A stretch of 64,000 nt of DNA, taken from positions 4,467,928 to 4,531,927 of the forward strand of contig OX422185.1 of the NCBI GenBank assembly GCA_949130485.1, given 5' to 3'. The stretch is from Agelas oroides (lineage: Eukaryota; Porifera; Demospongiae; Agelasida; Agelasidae). Shown here piece by piece: positions 35,461 to 47,000 of this stretch. A model generated the notes under the pieces. It did no database searches. It was given only the letters and a program-made list of their open reading frames with translations, and was not told the DNA's origin. The translations under genes were made by a program, and so were the position numbers. Position 1 is the first letter of the stretch, and each line of letters begins with the position of its first letter.

Positions 35461-36331
35461 TACACCTTTACTTCACACCTGTATTCAACAAAGGCATTAG
35501 TACTATATATTTAGCAGACACATAATTTTGGGAGGGGGGGGGGGGGGGGTGGAGACTGTTATGTGGCATTGTTTGTATAGTTGGTAGAACAACACATCGC
35601 TGACAAATTTGGTCTATTATGTTGTGCTCACACGAAGTTATGTACCAGACTCTCCCAGCTTTTCTATACTGTAAATGACAAAAACCTGGATGGGGACCTG
35701 GTAACAAGACCAGTTAAAGACCTTCATCAAATTGAAGCTTTTACATACTTTGTGTGCAACAGTATGTATGTGCATTGCAAATCAGCAGCTTCTGTGTCAA
35801 CCATATTTTCTTGAAACTGAACTTGATCATGACTGACAAATTCAACCTATTTCAATGGCCGACTTGCATAATGACGTCACGTACGAGGGCTGGGGTAAAA
35901 CTTCGACGGCGTGCCATAGACAATGTATGGGGATTTTGTACCCCACCTGATAAACACCGTTATAACTTGTGATCAATAGTAGCTGTTGCCGCTCTTTTTG
36001 CATGCATTGACCACAGCAGAATGTTCTAGCCTCTGAATAGTTTCTATGCGCTTCGGACGCGGCTAGCATGCAAAGCTACGCACGGCGCTCAAGAGTCCCA
36101 ATTATAATCGCTACAACTGCCCTCACAGCTACCTCAAGTTAGAGTCAGCGTCAGAGATAACTTACTTCACTTGAATAGAAGGCGCAGAACCCGCTGCCCC
36201 GCCCACATACATGCACACCTCCGTGATTTAGCCATGGTTCAGCCACATTGTGCCATGTCATATTTTGGAGATAGAATAAGACTAAAATGGTAGTACATAC
36301 AGAACAACAGTTTAACACTGATCATTCAAGC

Positions 36332-36448
36332 TCAGTTGTGCTCCTTCTTGGACAGAAGCAGCTCTTCGAGGATTGTCTCTTGGGTCTGCACACTGCACAG
36401 TTCATGGTTGCCTTCATCGGCATCTAAGGAGAGCATCAATTTATGGCC
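36332..36448 (-). CDS. Possible terminal exon, minus strand, unknown protein
   Basis: On the minus strand a pyrimidine-rich acceptor (cctccatacactttcacag^g) opens a 38-codon frame: GHKLMLSLDADEGNHEL, then QTQETILEELLLSKKEHN and a stop (36334-36332). An earlier candidate exon, 36931-36878 (LNLYDLISCSCWDTLVLH), has acceptor gatttacag and donor cat^gtgggt and joins in phase 0. Acidic helical composition looks protein-like, but there is no known domain and both pieces lie in an inverted-repeat element. Confidence 0.35.
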   Translation of the reverse strand, partial: GHKLMLSLDADEGNHELCSVQTQETILEELLLSKKEHN

Positions 36449-36733
36449 CTGTGAAAGTGTATGGAGGGGAAGAGGTAATTGAACATCACTCATAGTGATG
36501 TGTTTTACCCATGTATGCGTTCTTTTGCCCTGAACAACAACAACAACAGACAGACACTAACTACCAGAAAGACCATGAGATCTCTTGACCCTTTTGCCTC
36601 CATCACGAATTCATGTGAAAATTTCCCAGGCCTTCTCCGTACTGTAAATGATCAAAACGTTGACTTTGGAAGGTCTGGGAACAATGCTACATGTGATACC
36701 CTGCTGCAAACCTTCAGCTACACACAGTCTCAG

Positions 36734-36829
36734 TAGCCTCATTCCCATGCACGCCCCACCCAGCTTTCTGTTGCTTACCACCATACAGCAAGCAACAGAA
36801 AGTCAGGTGGCGGCCTGAGAAAGAGGCTA
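36734..36829. mobile_element. Foldback MITE, about 96 bp
   Basis: tagcctcattcccatgcacg on the left and gcggcctgagaaagaggcta on the right; inner arms cccagctttctgttgctt / aagcaacagaaagtcagg pair. A diverged relative of 2561-2683. Confidence 0.78.
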
Positions 36830-37787
36830 CACAGTCTGCTACAGGTTACTCTCTCCAAGAAAAAGTTACATACCCACATGAAGTACAAGAGTATCCCAGC
36901 AGCTGCAACTAATTAAATCATACAAATTCAGCTGTAAATCTGGCTTATTCATGCCTTCGCACCCTCCCCATTGCACAAAACAGAAATATTGTACACAATA
37001 CATACAAAAAGGTGGCTTACAAATAGTTTCAAGACAGAGGTCTTAGCCGTTTTCCAGAAATAGCATTTTGGTAGACATCATCAGCTGAACCATTGGCGGC
37101 TTTCCAGTCAATTAACGCCGCGCACTGTACGCAATACGGCCATCAGACTCACTTACGAATACACCAACTCTTTGGGTAGCAAATATTAGCGCATGGAGAC
37201 GATCGCTCTTTCAGCGAAGCAAAATGAAGGATCTTCTCAACACGCGTTTGGAATTCCCCATACATTCTCTATGGCCAGCTGCTGAAGTTTTACCCCAGCC
37301 CTCGTACGTGACGTCATTATGCAAGTCGGCCATTGGATATGACTTAATTTGTTGCTGTCGGCAACAAGGTTGTTGCTCCTCCTTCTCTGTTGCTGCTCCT
37401 CTCTGCTCTAACTTCTGTGGGCTTCAACTCATTCTGTGGTATCTCATCCCTAAAGTTGCATCTGTATAATATAAGCATCAATATTTTGTTGCTCGACACA
37501 GCAGGGATATTTACAGTCAACACATACCACCGATGGCCGTAGCAACGGGTCGGGCTGGTCGGGTTTTGCCACACCACCTTGAAATAGCTTGCTACGGCCT
37601 TGCCACCGATGTACTGTAGACACAGTTTTGAAACTTTTCTCAATTGAATTTTACCTACTGTGAACTCGATGCGTTCCTGGAGTAATTTTTAAGGGACTCC
37701 CCATGTGCATGACTTGGATTGACCCAGACATGCATAGAATGTAAGAGTGATAAAGGATAACTCAGATGCCAAACTAACTCTGCTCAC

Positions 37788-37933
37788 ACAAGAAGAAGTA
37801 TGTCAACAGGTGCTGCTGAGTTACATGCTGCTTGTTTATTGGCCTCTGCAAGTATGATTTCAAGTTCAAGTACGCAATGTGTGTAAGAATGAGACTGTGG
37901 GTGACTCACTCTAAAAGGTGATTTGTTTGACAA
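37788..37933 (-). CDS. Possible exon, minus strand, unknown protein
   Basis: The minus strand has an acceptor (gttgcctcag^ttg) and a 48-codon open stretch ending near a gtgagc donor: SNKSPFRVSHPQSH..., then VLELEIILAEANKQAACNSA. It may join the neighbouring minus-strand pieces. No domain recognised. Confidence 0.3.
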
Positions 37934-38197
37934 CTGAGGCAACTGAGTGGACATACAGGCAGACACACTTTGTTGCTAAGGTATGAAGAGAGTCCAATGG
38001 GAAACGGTTCAGAATGCTGTACTGTCTTCACTATGGACAGATGCCCAAGGTCAGTGACCAGTCAGCAATGAACTCAGCTATTACCTTCCTATTATTCTTT
38101 TTTGATGTGGCAACATGTTGTAGCCAACTAAGCACTCTCAATGTACAGTTCTGTCTTCTTGTGTAACCAAGACAAGCCATGTCCTGCTTCCACATTA

Positions 38198-38352
38198 AGC
38201 TGAGAAAGCAGATGCAACAACTTCCTTAGCTGGCAATGTGGCTCCACACGTCACTTTCACTTCTGAGAGCCCTGGAACCCAGCCTAGGTTTTCTCTGTCC
38301 AAGAAAATTGTGCTTACAAGTGAGTTGGTCTCTGTGTCTGCAAGAATCTGTG
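38198..38352 (-). pseudogene. Possible decayed protease-like coding piece, minus strand
   Basis: After the acceptor acccaaccccacag the minus strand reads ILADTETNSLVSTIFLD, then a segment WVPGLSEVKVTC and LPAKEVVASAFSA before a stop; one base over, LNVEAGHGLSWLHKKTELY continues. The beginning resembles the DTG/DSG region of retroviral-type aspartic proteases of gypsy elements with the key Gly changed to Glu. The opposite strand is also open (KADATTSLAGNVAPHVTFT), so coding direction is uncertain. Confidence 0.3.
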
Positions 38353-40147
38353 GGGTTGGGTTAGCCTTGTTACTACATGCTATGTGGGAATGACAAAATT
38401 AATTTATAAATAGCTGGAAATGTTCCTTTGGTCTAAAATAATATACTGCGTGTAGTGGAAAACTACTAAAATTATATTCAAGTACCAGCCCCACTGAATT
38501 ATATTTCATAGCAATTGTTTTTCTTTATTAAGCATACCTTAGTGATTTGATGAGCTGTTTGTTGGTAAGTACCGTCATTATTCATATAGAACGGTAGGAA
38601 ATTAAATAATTTCAAATCTGACTTCTGCTAGATTAGATTCACAAAACTACCAGGAACGCAATTTCTTCGGTTGGATTAGATCTACTGCTGCAATGGAAGC
38701 ACATTTCCAAGAAAAGCACTAGTCACGTGCGGAGGCCTCTTCGTCCCAGGGAGTGTTGCTTGCAATACTAAATTACCATAGGCTTTCCCAGTAGTGTATA
38801 GGCTCCAGAAACTTCGATAGTCTGAGCATCTCGGTCTGTCTGCCAGGATTATTCTCCGAACTTGTTTTGATAAGAACATGGTCTGGGTGCACTACAATGC
38901 CTCTGCAGTGACTTCACACAGTGTTGTTTTGATAAGAAGGCTTCCTGGTGCACTAAACAGACTCGTTCTGCAGGTAACTTCATCGTTTTGTTTTGCTAAG
39001 AACGCTTCGTGGTGTCTACTAGTGCAGGCTCTTCCGCTAAATTGGATTAATTAGTGCAGCTACCTTCCGAATAATTTCTTCTGCTAAATTGGATCTACCG
39101 TTCTATTAGAATAATGACAGTGGGACGAGCCTGAGCGAGCCCCACACTAGTGTGACTGCATTGCGCATGTGTGTGTGTATGCTTGCTTACTTGTTTGTTT
39201 GCGGCCATATACCATAAATTTTAAATGAGCACAGATAAATATTTCCTGAAGATTGAACGTCTGCGTGCACTTTAGCTCAGTCGAAAGTGACAGTGAAGGG
39301 CTACTGCCAGAGTGCAGCATCAGCGTGGAATCAGCATATTCTCAAACAAAAAAAAAAAAAAAAAATTTTTTCCTGAATAAAAATAAAAGTGACCTTTGCC
39401 ACAGCCTTCTGCATAGCGAACTGGATTAGTGCTAGCTCCAGCATGGCCGCAGCTCCTTTCAAATAGTAGAACCGCTGCCCTGAGATCTCTGCAGCTGAGC
39501 TATGGCACACAAAGGCAAAACAAGAGGTGGTCTAGCAGGCCAGACTCTGGCTACGGACCACTATGATGACAATTTGCGGGAGACTACTTACAGACGGTAC
39601 GCACTGTGGCTGAAGTCGCTTCAGGCAAGGGCCATGTACAAACTACACTCCAGATTTAGCTCATGAGTCGGGTGTGAAGCTTAATCCATGCATGTGTAGC
39701 CATAGTAACTGCCCTGACTGACAGCAGACAGTCACAAACCCTGCTGCTACTCATGGTTTGTGTGCCATGACACAAATCAGCACAATGTGCTGCTCGCTTA
39801 GGCTCGCCCCACGATGCTGAAGCATCTTCTAGTAGTTATATTTATGTATCCCTACCTTGGGGATGGTTTTGTACATTGGGGCTCAGGTATAGCTATTATA
39901 TAACCTGTTACAATATCACTGTAGAGACTAGTAACATTTTTATGTGTTGTCTAGGTAATGTAAGTGGTTATCAATTATGAAGTGCAGGCAATGCAGGTTT
40001 GCAGGTTGGGTGGGAGGTTAATAGGTGGGGGAACCCTCTGGGGAATCCCCTGAGGAATACTTGGGGCTTCCCCTTATGAACTTTACTTGTTTATTACTTA
40101 CATATTTGCCATTCCTATAAGGGAATTTCCTGGTTTACTAACCACAG
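38353..40147. other. Non-coding stretch
   Basis: Repeated 'gttttgataagaa..cttc.tggtgcact' units at about 38865-39010, an A-run with ttttt at 39348-39370, and MITE-edge motifs cctgagcgagccccac (39128) and gcttaggctcgccccacgat (39798). No gene supported. Confidence 0.45.
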
Positions 40148-40418
40148 CAACAAGCCAAATTGGAGGAGAGGCACCACACCCACACTCCATCCGAGAAGGA
40201 TACCAGCTCTGTTGGACCCTATGGCTACCTCCGGACTGTTGTACAATACAGACAACTACAACTTACACCCACCCACCCATCAGCAGTTGGCCAGCAAATC
40301 AGCATGCACAGCACCCTTAAAGATAGATTAGCAGCAGAATTGTGTACCCCTCCCTCCCCCCTTCTTCTATTCATTACGCATCAATTGGGCATTCAGCAAC
40401 TAATTAGTTTGAGTACAT
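40148..40418 (+). CDS. Possible upstream exon of gene C
   Basis: Acceptor accacag^caa followed by an open frame with QQAKLEERHHTHTPSEKD, then GPYGYLRTVVQYRQLQL. A donor t^gtatgc at 40418 leaves phase 1, matching the exon at 41060. Composition is low-complexity and no domain is visible, so this is a tentative piece only; an overlapping frame is open too. Confidence 0.28.
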
Positions 40419-41059
40419 GTATGCTGGCTCAAATGTCAGCTAAGTATGTACAATATACCTGGACAATAGGAGGAACTACACTACTATATATAAATAGTGA
40501 GAATTAGGAGGTTTGTTGACTTTGTTGCCAAGAGGTGCACTGCTACTGTACTAAAGGTTTGTGAGGGACTCAGGGAGAATCTTGTGGTCAAATGACAAAT
40601 TCTTTCTGCATGATCAATTGATTTTGCAAAAGTTTATGTCCACAGCAACTAGTGCTAGGCAACAATACTCAGGATTCTGATGTGTGTATTTTCAAGCAGT
40701 GTACACATAGAATCACTACTGAGTGCAGCACTTGAGTACAACTCATATGTGCAATGAACCTGCACAACCAAGTACAATGGGGAATTCTTACCTAAATTAC
40801 TATCTATAAATGTCTAGTTTTGGCATAACCTGTGACATGTATGTCTGTGTTAACATTCTTTCTAATTGTGCAATGTTGTAGTTCTGTATATTTTACACTA
40901 CATAATAATGACTGCACTAAGCTGCTTTTATTTTTTTGGTCACGGAAAGCTCCTTTTTTGGCAATCACACCATAATGACACTAATGGATACTGGTACTAT
41001 ATGTGGATTCTTTACTTGCTTACTTCTGATAACTACGTACATAATTGCACTTGTAACAG

Positions 41060-44000
41060 GCTCACAGTTTGCACTCTTAAGTATTTTACCTGTTGTAGCA
41101 CCTGAATCCTTGTGAGTTCCTAAGTAATTGATTGACTCGTAACCATGTTCTTACTGTATAGTATGAAGGATATACATTAGAAATTGTGTTTGTACAGGTG
41201 CTACTTGTCAGTATACCACTCGATGACCTGCCCAGCAAATCCCCCACTCTGCTGTCCCTCGCAACACTGTGGGTCAACATCCTCCTCCGAAAGGCAGTAA
41301 GAATGAAACACTGGTCCTGGGCTTATGTTCTCCACATTCTAAACAATGAAGCTGCCAGCGTCACTTTTGATGAGCTGTTCAGAGAAAGCATTCAATACTC
41401 ACAAGGAGACATGTCTACTCAAGTGTTTTTGAGTGTTCTTCAGAATGAACTATTGCAAGACGAGCTTTTTAACTTCCTGAAAGTATTAGCTCAGAAGTGT
41501 GTTGCTAAAGGAGGTGCCTTGCAATTGCACAAGCTGAAAAATCTTGAACTAACAGTTCCTTCTTGTTTCATGGAAAACTCTGAATTAAAGCTTGAATTTG
41601 AATTGTTCATGAGTGGTGGCTTTGAACAAGCGCTGCAAGAGTGTACAACCCCAGAGAGCTCAGATGAATCTCCACAGCTCACAGCATACCTCACTATTCT
41701 ACTTGATGATGCTGATGTGTCAGAGATACCCAGTGGGTGCTCAGATGGGGAAAGTCAGCTTACCAACTCATCTGCAGATGACCCTCCTCTCTCACCTCGT
41801 GAGGCAGAGAGTATTTCCAGAGTTCAGGATTGGTTCTCTCAACTTAATCATGATAAAACTAGCTCCCAGTCTTTATTGGTGGAAAATGATGCTCAGAGCC
41901 AGAGCAAGAAAGAAAAAACTACCATCAAACAACAGCAAACCAATGCCATTTTCAGGCACATAAGTTCCTCAGAATCAGATTTAGAACAGATAGATTGTCA
42001 TGGATCAACCAACCCTGCACGTCCTTTCCCAGCAGTTGCAGGAATTAGTGAGATTCTGCCCAATATCTTACCTTCAAAAGCAGGTACCATGCAAGAAGAC
42101 AGTGCAAAAAATCTACTAGCTCCTGGAGAATCTCCCAATATACAGTCAGCAGAGACTGGATTGCTGACACCACTGCCATCAACTGAATCATTTTGGAACA
42201 AACCCTGTAAACCACTTTTAGAAGGTGGTATGAATCATGGGAATGTTGCTGCAGCTGAGCATTTAGCTGCACATCTTAAACCAGAGGAGTACATGTATTC
42301 AAAATCCTTACTTGCTTCAGCAAGAAATGAATCTATGGTTGATGGTGGCACGTCCACATATATTCAAAGTGCCAGTTTGAACTCAACCAGGGAGGAGGTT
42401 CAACTATGCCTCCAAGAACCAGCTAGCACAGGCACATCTATCAGGATGATGATCACTGGTCGAATTTGTCAGGGAAAGTCAACGCTAGTGAATAGCTTGA
42501 TGGGCAAGGTGGTGGCAACTGGGCCTCGCTCTGTGACATGTAACACTGAAAGCTTTACAGGACACATCAATGGTTTTCAAGTAACACTGATTGATACACC
42601 TGGGCTCAGTGACCTCAATAAATCAGACCAAGACATCTTAGCTGAAATTAGCCAAGAAATTGATGAAGAACCCATTCATCTGATCTTGTTCTGTGTGAGA
42701 ATGGATGGAAGATTGGAGAAAGATGACTACAGGATCATGCGAAAATTGACACAAGCATTTGGGCAGTCCATCTGGGAGCATACTGTCTTTGTACTCACGT
42801 TTGCCAACAATGTTAAAACTGACACTGCCACATTTGCATGGACACAGGCAGAGTGGGATAAGAACCTTCATGAGTATGCACACACTAAGGGAGGAGTTCA
42901 AGCTGATATGGCTGAACAAATCCCTGTGGTTGTTGCAGGTGATGAAGACGAGAGGCTTCCAGGTTGTGAGAGTTGGTTCAGTCGGTTTTGGGCTGCAGCA
43001 ATCAACCGAAGCAAGGACATTGCCACACCCACCTATTTGTCCTTGACATCAGGTCAGAATAAGTTGACCAACAATGACTTAAATGAAGGCTCTTTCATGA
43101 ATGCTGCTCACTTGAAGAATGGGAAGGACACTACTGAAATAGCAAATTCCATTCCAAGTACTCCAGGGTTGGACACTGGTGTTCCAGCTACCAAATGCTG
43201 CATGTGCACTGGTGCACCACGAAACCCACAACAACCATTACAAGGACATGAACCCAGTGAGAAACTAGCTACTTCAAACAGTAAACCTACCGATGTATCT
43301 GTAAACCATCTTTCCACACCTTGCCATGTACATGAAAATTTAATATGCTCCACAGACCAAGAAGAAGGAAGTGCTATATCTTATGGACTGTCTTCAAGCA
43401 GAGAAACTGATAATAAAAAGTTGCCTGTAAAACCACCTGACATTCATGAAAGTATGGATACTCAGCTTCCAGAAACAGAGAAAGGGAATTCAAATGAAAA
43501 AATAGTCTTGTCACATAGTTCAGGCCTACCCCGACCACAACTGTGGTATACAGAGATTCTTCAAATTGATTCTGATCTTAAGAGCCTAAAAACCTTCATC
43601 CTGTCTTTGCCTGTTGAGGTGCTAGTTTTTACGGATGCAGCACAAGGTAAGACACTGTGTCATGCCCTGGTTAACTTGAATGATCAGGGATTTTCTTCCA
43701 CTGATGTGATCTACCTTCTTGAATTACTTGGAGAAGACGTTCTTCAACACTGCATGGTATGTCAGGACTTCTTGAGGAACACACCTCTGCACAGTGCTAT
43801 TGAAGCAAAGAATGCTAGTACTGATGTTGTGAAGTTCCTTTTGAGATTTGCCACATGTGAGTCTGTAATGATCATGAACAATGACAGCTTGACCCATTAG
43901 AGTTGTCTTATGAAAAGAAGCTCTGGCCAATTACTAAAGTGTTGATTGAATATTGCATTGAAACTGGAGCAAGTTGTGCTGCTGAACTCCTTCAACAGTA

Positions 44001-47000
44001 CATTTTCAAAACTATGACAGAAGAGGGGGGAAATGTTTTTCTACCTCGGCTTTTAGAAATTCGAGAGCATTACTGCCCTGATCTTGACCTGAACTTTAGT
44101 GAATCAAGATCAAACCGCACACCATGGTGGTATTTGGTTAACTCCAATGATGTTAATGTTATGACAAGGGTAGTTCAAGCTCTGAAAGACCATTCCATTG
44201 ACTTCACAATCTTACAAATACATACTGAATGTGGAGGAAATTTAGTTGAAGAGGCAGCAGATAAGAACAAAGACTTGTTTACAGTGATCCAGAATGTTAC
44301 AAAATTGCAACATAGTGAAGGAAATCTTGAAATACCAGAGGAAGCTAATGCAAGACATATAAGTTCCTCAGAATCAGATTTGGAACAGATAGGTTGTCAT
44401 GGATTCACCAACCCTGCACATCCTTTCCTAACAGCTACAGAAACTAGTGAAGCGCTTGTCTTACCTTCAAGAGGTATTGTACAAGAAGACATCAAAGAAT
44501 TACCTCCTCCCATCACTCAGCTAACAGAGACTGGATTATCAACATCAACTGAATCATCTTCAGACAGAGATTTGACTTCACTACAATTCGAAGCTGATGA
44601 CTCATCTGATGGTGGGCCTGGAGGAGTATTGTCTAAAGCCAAGCGTCCTACTAAACATAAGAAAACAACTTCAGTAGTGCAACGATGTTGTCGAGTTCCT
44701 GCAAGAACAAAGAAGAGCTCCATGGTGGTTGTATGTCAACGTTCTGGGTACTCTGGTGATGATAGTGATCATAAAAATAAAAATGAACGTAGCCGAACAA
44801 AATCCTCAAAGTTCACCAGTACACAGAGAACAGCTGGAATAAAGAGAAAGGAACAGTTCAACGAGGAGAGCAGTTCGGAGTACAGTGAAGCAGAAATCGA
44901 AGAATGCTCTTCTCCAATATGGAATGAGGAGCCTACATCTGTGGTTCCTTGTGGTATAAAACTCACATTTCAGGGTACATCCTGTACGTTGCAAATTATC
45001 AATTGTTTATCACTAATTATTGGTAGCAGCACTCCTGACTCAAGATCTACAGAGCTGCATTATGCTGTCAGATGCCAGTGCCTCCAATCAGTCAGGGATG
45101 TCCTTGCATGTGATGGAGGCGAGGATCAAATTCAAATGATGGATGAAAAGGGACACACTCCACTTGACATTGCATCACAGAACAAAGATTTGAAAATATT
45201 TGAATTGTTGTTGGAAAGTTTATTATGTTTACAAGTTAATCTTTCTGTGACTCTACCACCTTGTTCTGGTTGCCAGCAAATGAACCTCCTGGCATCCATT
45301 GTCAAAGTGCTATCGAAGAAAGAGATAGACATTGATGACTCCACTCTCCACTGGATTATAGTGGGCTGCCAGCACTGGAAAATCCCAAGGGTTGTATATG
45401 CAACACCTACAACCATGGCACTGTTACAAATAGATTTGCTTTCATCTTACCAGAACCAACTGTTGGTGGACATACTATTAAATTTCGATCGCACAGGAAG
45501 TAAGAAGAAAAGGTTGATGCAAATTGTTCAGAGAGGGAGAGCCATGGTCGCTTCAGTACCAACAACTCAAGAGGCAGTACAAAAACAAAACAAAGTCACT
45601 GCTAACTCCACTTCAGAGGCAACCACAGATAGAATGGCTGAAGACTCTTGTTTATACTCCCAACCCAAATCTTCACCTATACAATATACCCACAATCAAG
45701 GGGAAACTCAAGAATTTGCTGCAGTACAAGAACAGGGAATTGCATTTCAATCTGAAATGGTGTCTGTTACTCACATGGGTGATCTCATACTCATTAGAGC
45801 CTACACAGACTCTCTGGTAACAGGCCTCACACTGATTCAGAGTAATGGTCTTGAGTTTCGTCAAATAAGAACAGCTTTGGGCATACCCCCCCACCAGCCA
45901 GTTCAACCCCAAGATGCCTCAACCACGGCTAAGATACCAAACTCTGCTGATTCTACTCCTCCACTGAAACCGGCAACCACAGGCAAGAAGACTCTACCTC
46001 ATGTGGCTGCAGACTCTCCTTCACACTCTCAACCCAATTCCTCAGCAGCTAAACTGTTTACCCAGAGACAAGTCTCTCGGTCTTCTGGTGCAGCCCTCAG
46101 GTCATTGGGATTAGACTCTGGTAAGGAAGTCATCATATGGCGGGCTTGGATTAACAAGGCTGTAGATTGCCTCCATGCTGGCTACTACTCCCAGATGTTG
46201 GAAGTGTTAAAGTTTGGAAAGGTCCCTCCCTCGTTCCCTGCTGAAATTGCCATGGCAGCTCAGTTTGGGTGTGCACTTGCTTACCACAAACTTGAGAGGT
46301 ACAGTGAGGCAGGCAAACATCTTGAGAGTCTTAAAACAATTGCTGCATCAGCACAGAGCTGTGGAAATGAGTCTATTGCCAGCGTCTACCTGGGTGACAT
46401 TGAGTATACACAGTCCAAATACACAGAAGCTGCTAAACATTACTCCCATGCCTTAAAACTGCACAAGAATGATAATCTTGGCAAAGAATACCGTCTCATT
46501 GTTCCTACTTTCTCAGCCATATCAACCAAGCTAGGTACAGCCTTCAGGAATACATCAAAGGTAGTTGATGCAGTGCAGGCATACAGACAAGCCATATCCA
46601 CTGCAGACTCCAAGAAAGACGAGCTCTCAGCTCACACAAGTCTGGGGAACCTCTTTCAGAGCGTTGGAGAGAATGCAAGTGCCCTAGCAGAATATGAACA
46701 CTCAATCAAGCTGTCAGAAGAGCTGCGAGATTATGTCTCCCTTGGTTGGGCTAATGGGAACATGGGCAATGCCTACCTCGGTCTCTACCAGCAAGACAAA
46801 GGTCTCTACCACTTGGAAAAGGCATTAGACCTGACAGTAGAGCATGAACCAACCCCACAAGCCATTGGTAGAGCCTACAACAATCTTGGTACCGCACATC
46901 AGGCCCTGAATGAGTTGGACAAAGCAGAGGAAAAATATGACCTAGCTCTCAGCCAGGCCATATATGGCAATGACCTTCCTGGTCAGGCCAGAGTGTATGG

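Larger units (their letters stand above)
35853..37335. mobile_element. TIR pair spanning 1.48 kb
   Basis: About 95-bp inverted arms: left caatggccgacttgcataat, gacgtcacgtacgagggctg, gggtaaaacttc...; right is the reverse complement at 37225-37335. Inside are a small foldback (36734-36829) and the two weak minus-strand exons listed separately. Either one element with captured sequence or two copies of one MITE in opposite orientation. Confidence 0.7.

Noticed and set aside
41186..41211. Reading gene C exon from 41198 (VLLVS...)
   Set aside because: The acceptor at 41211 (gtcag^t) joins in phase with the small upstream exon 41060-41111, while the one at 41197 does not; still possible as an alternative site.
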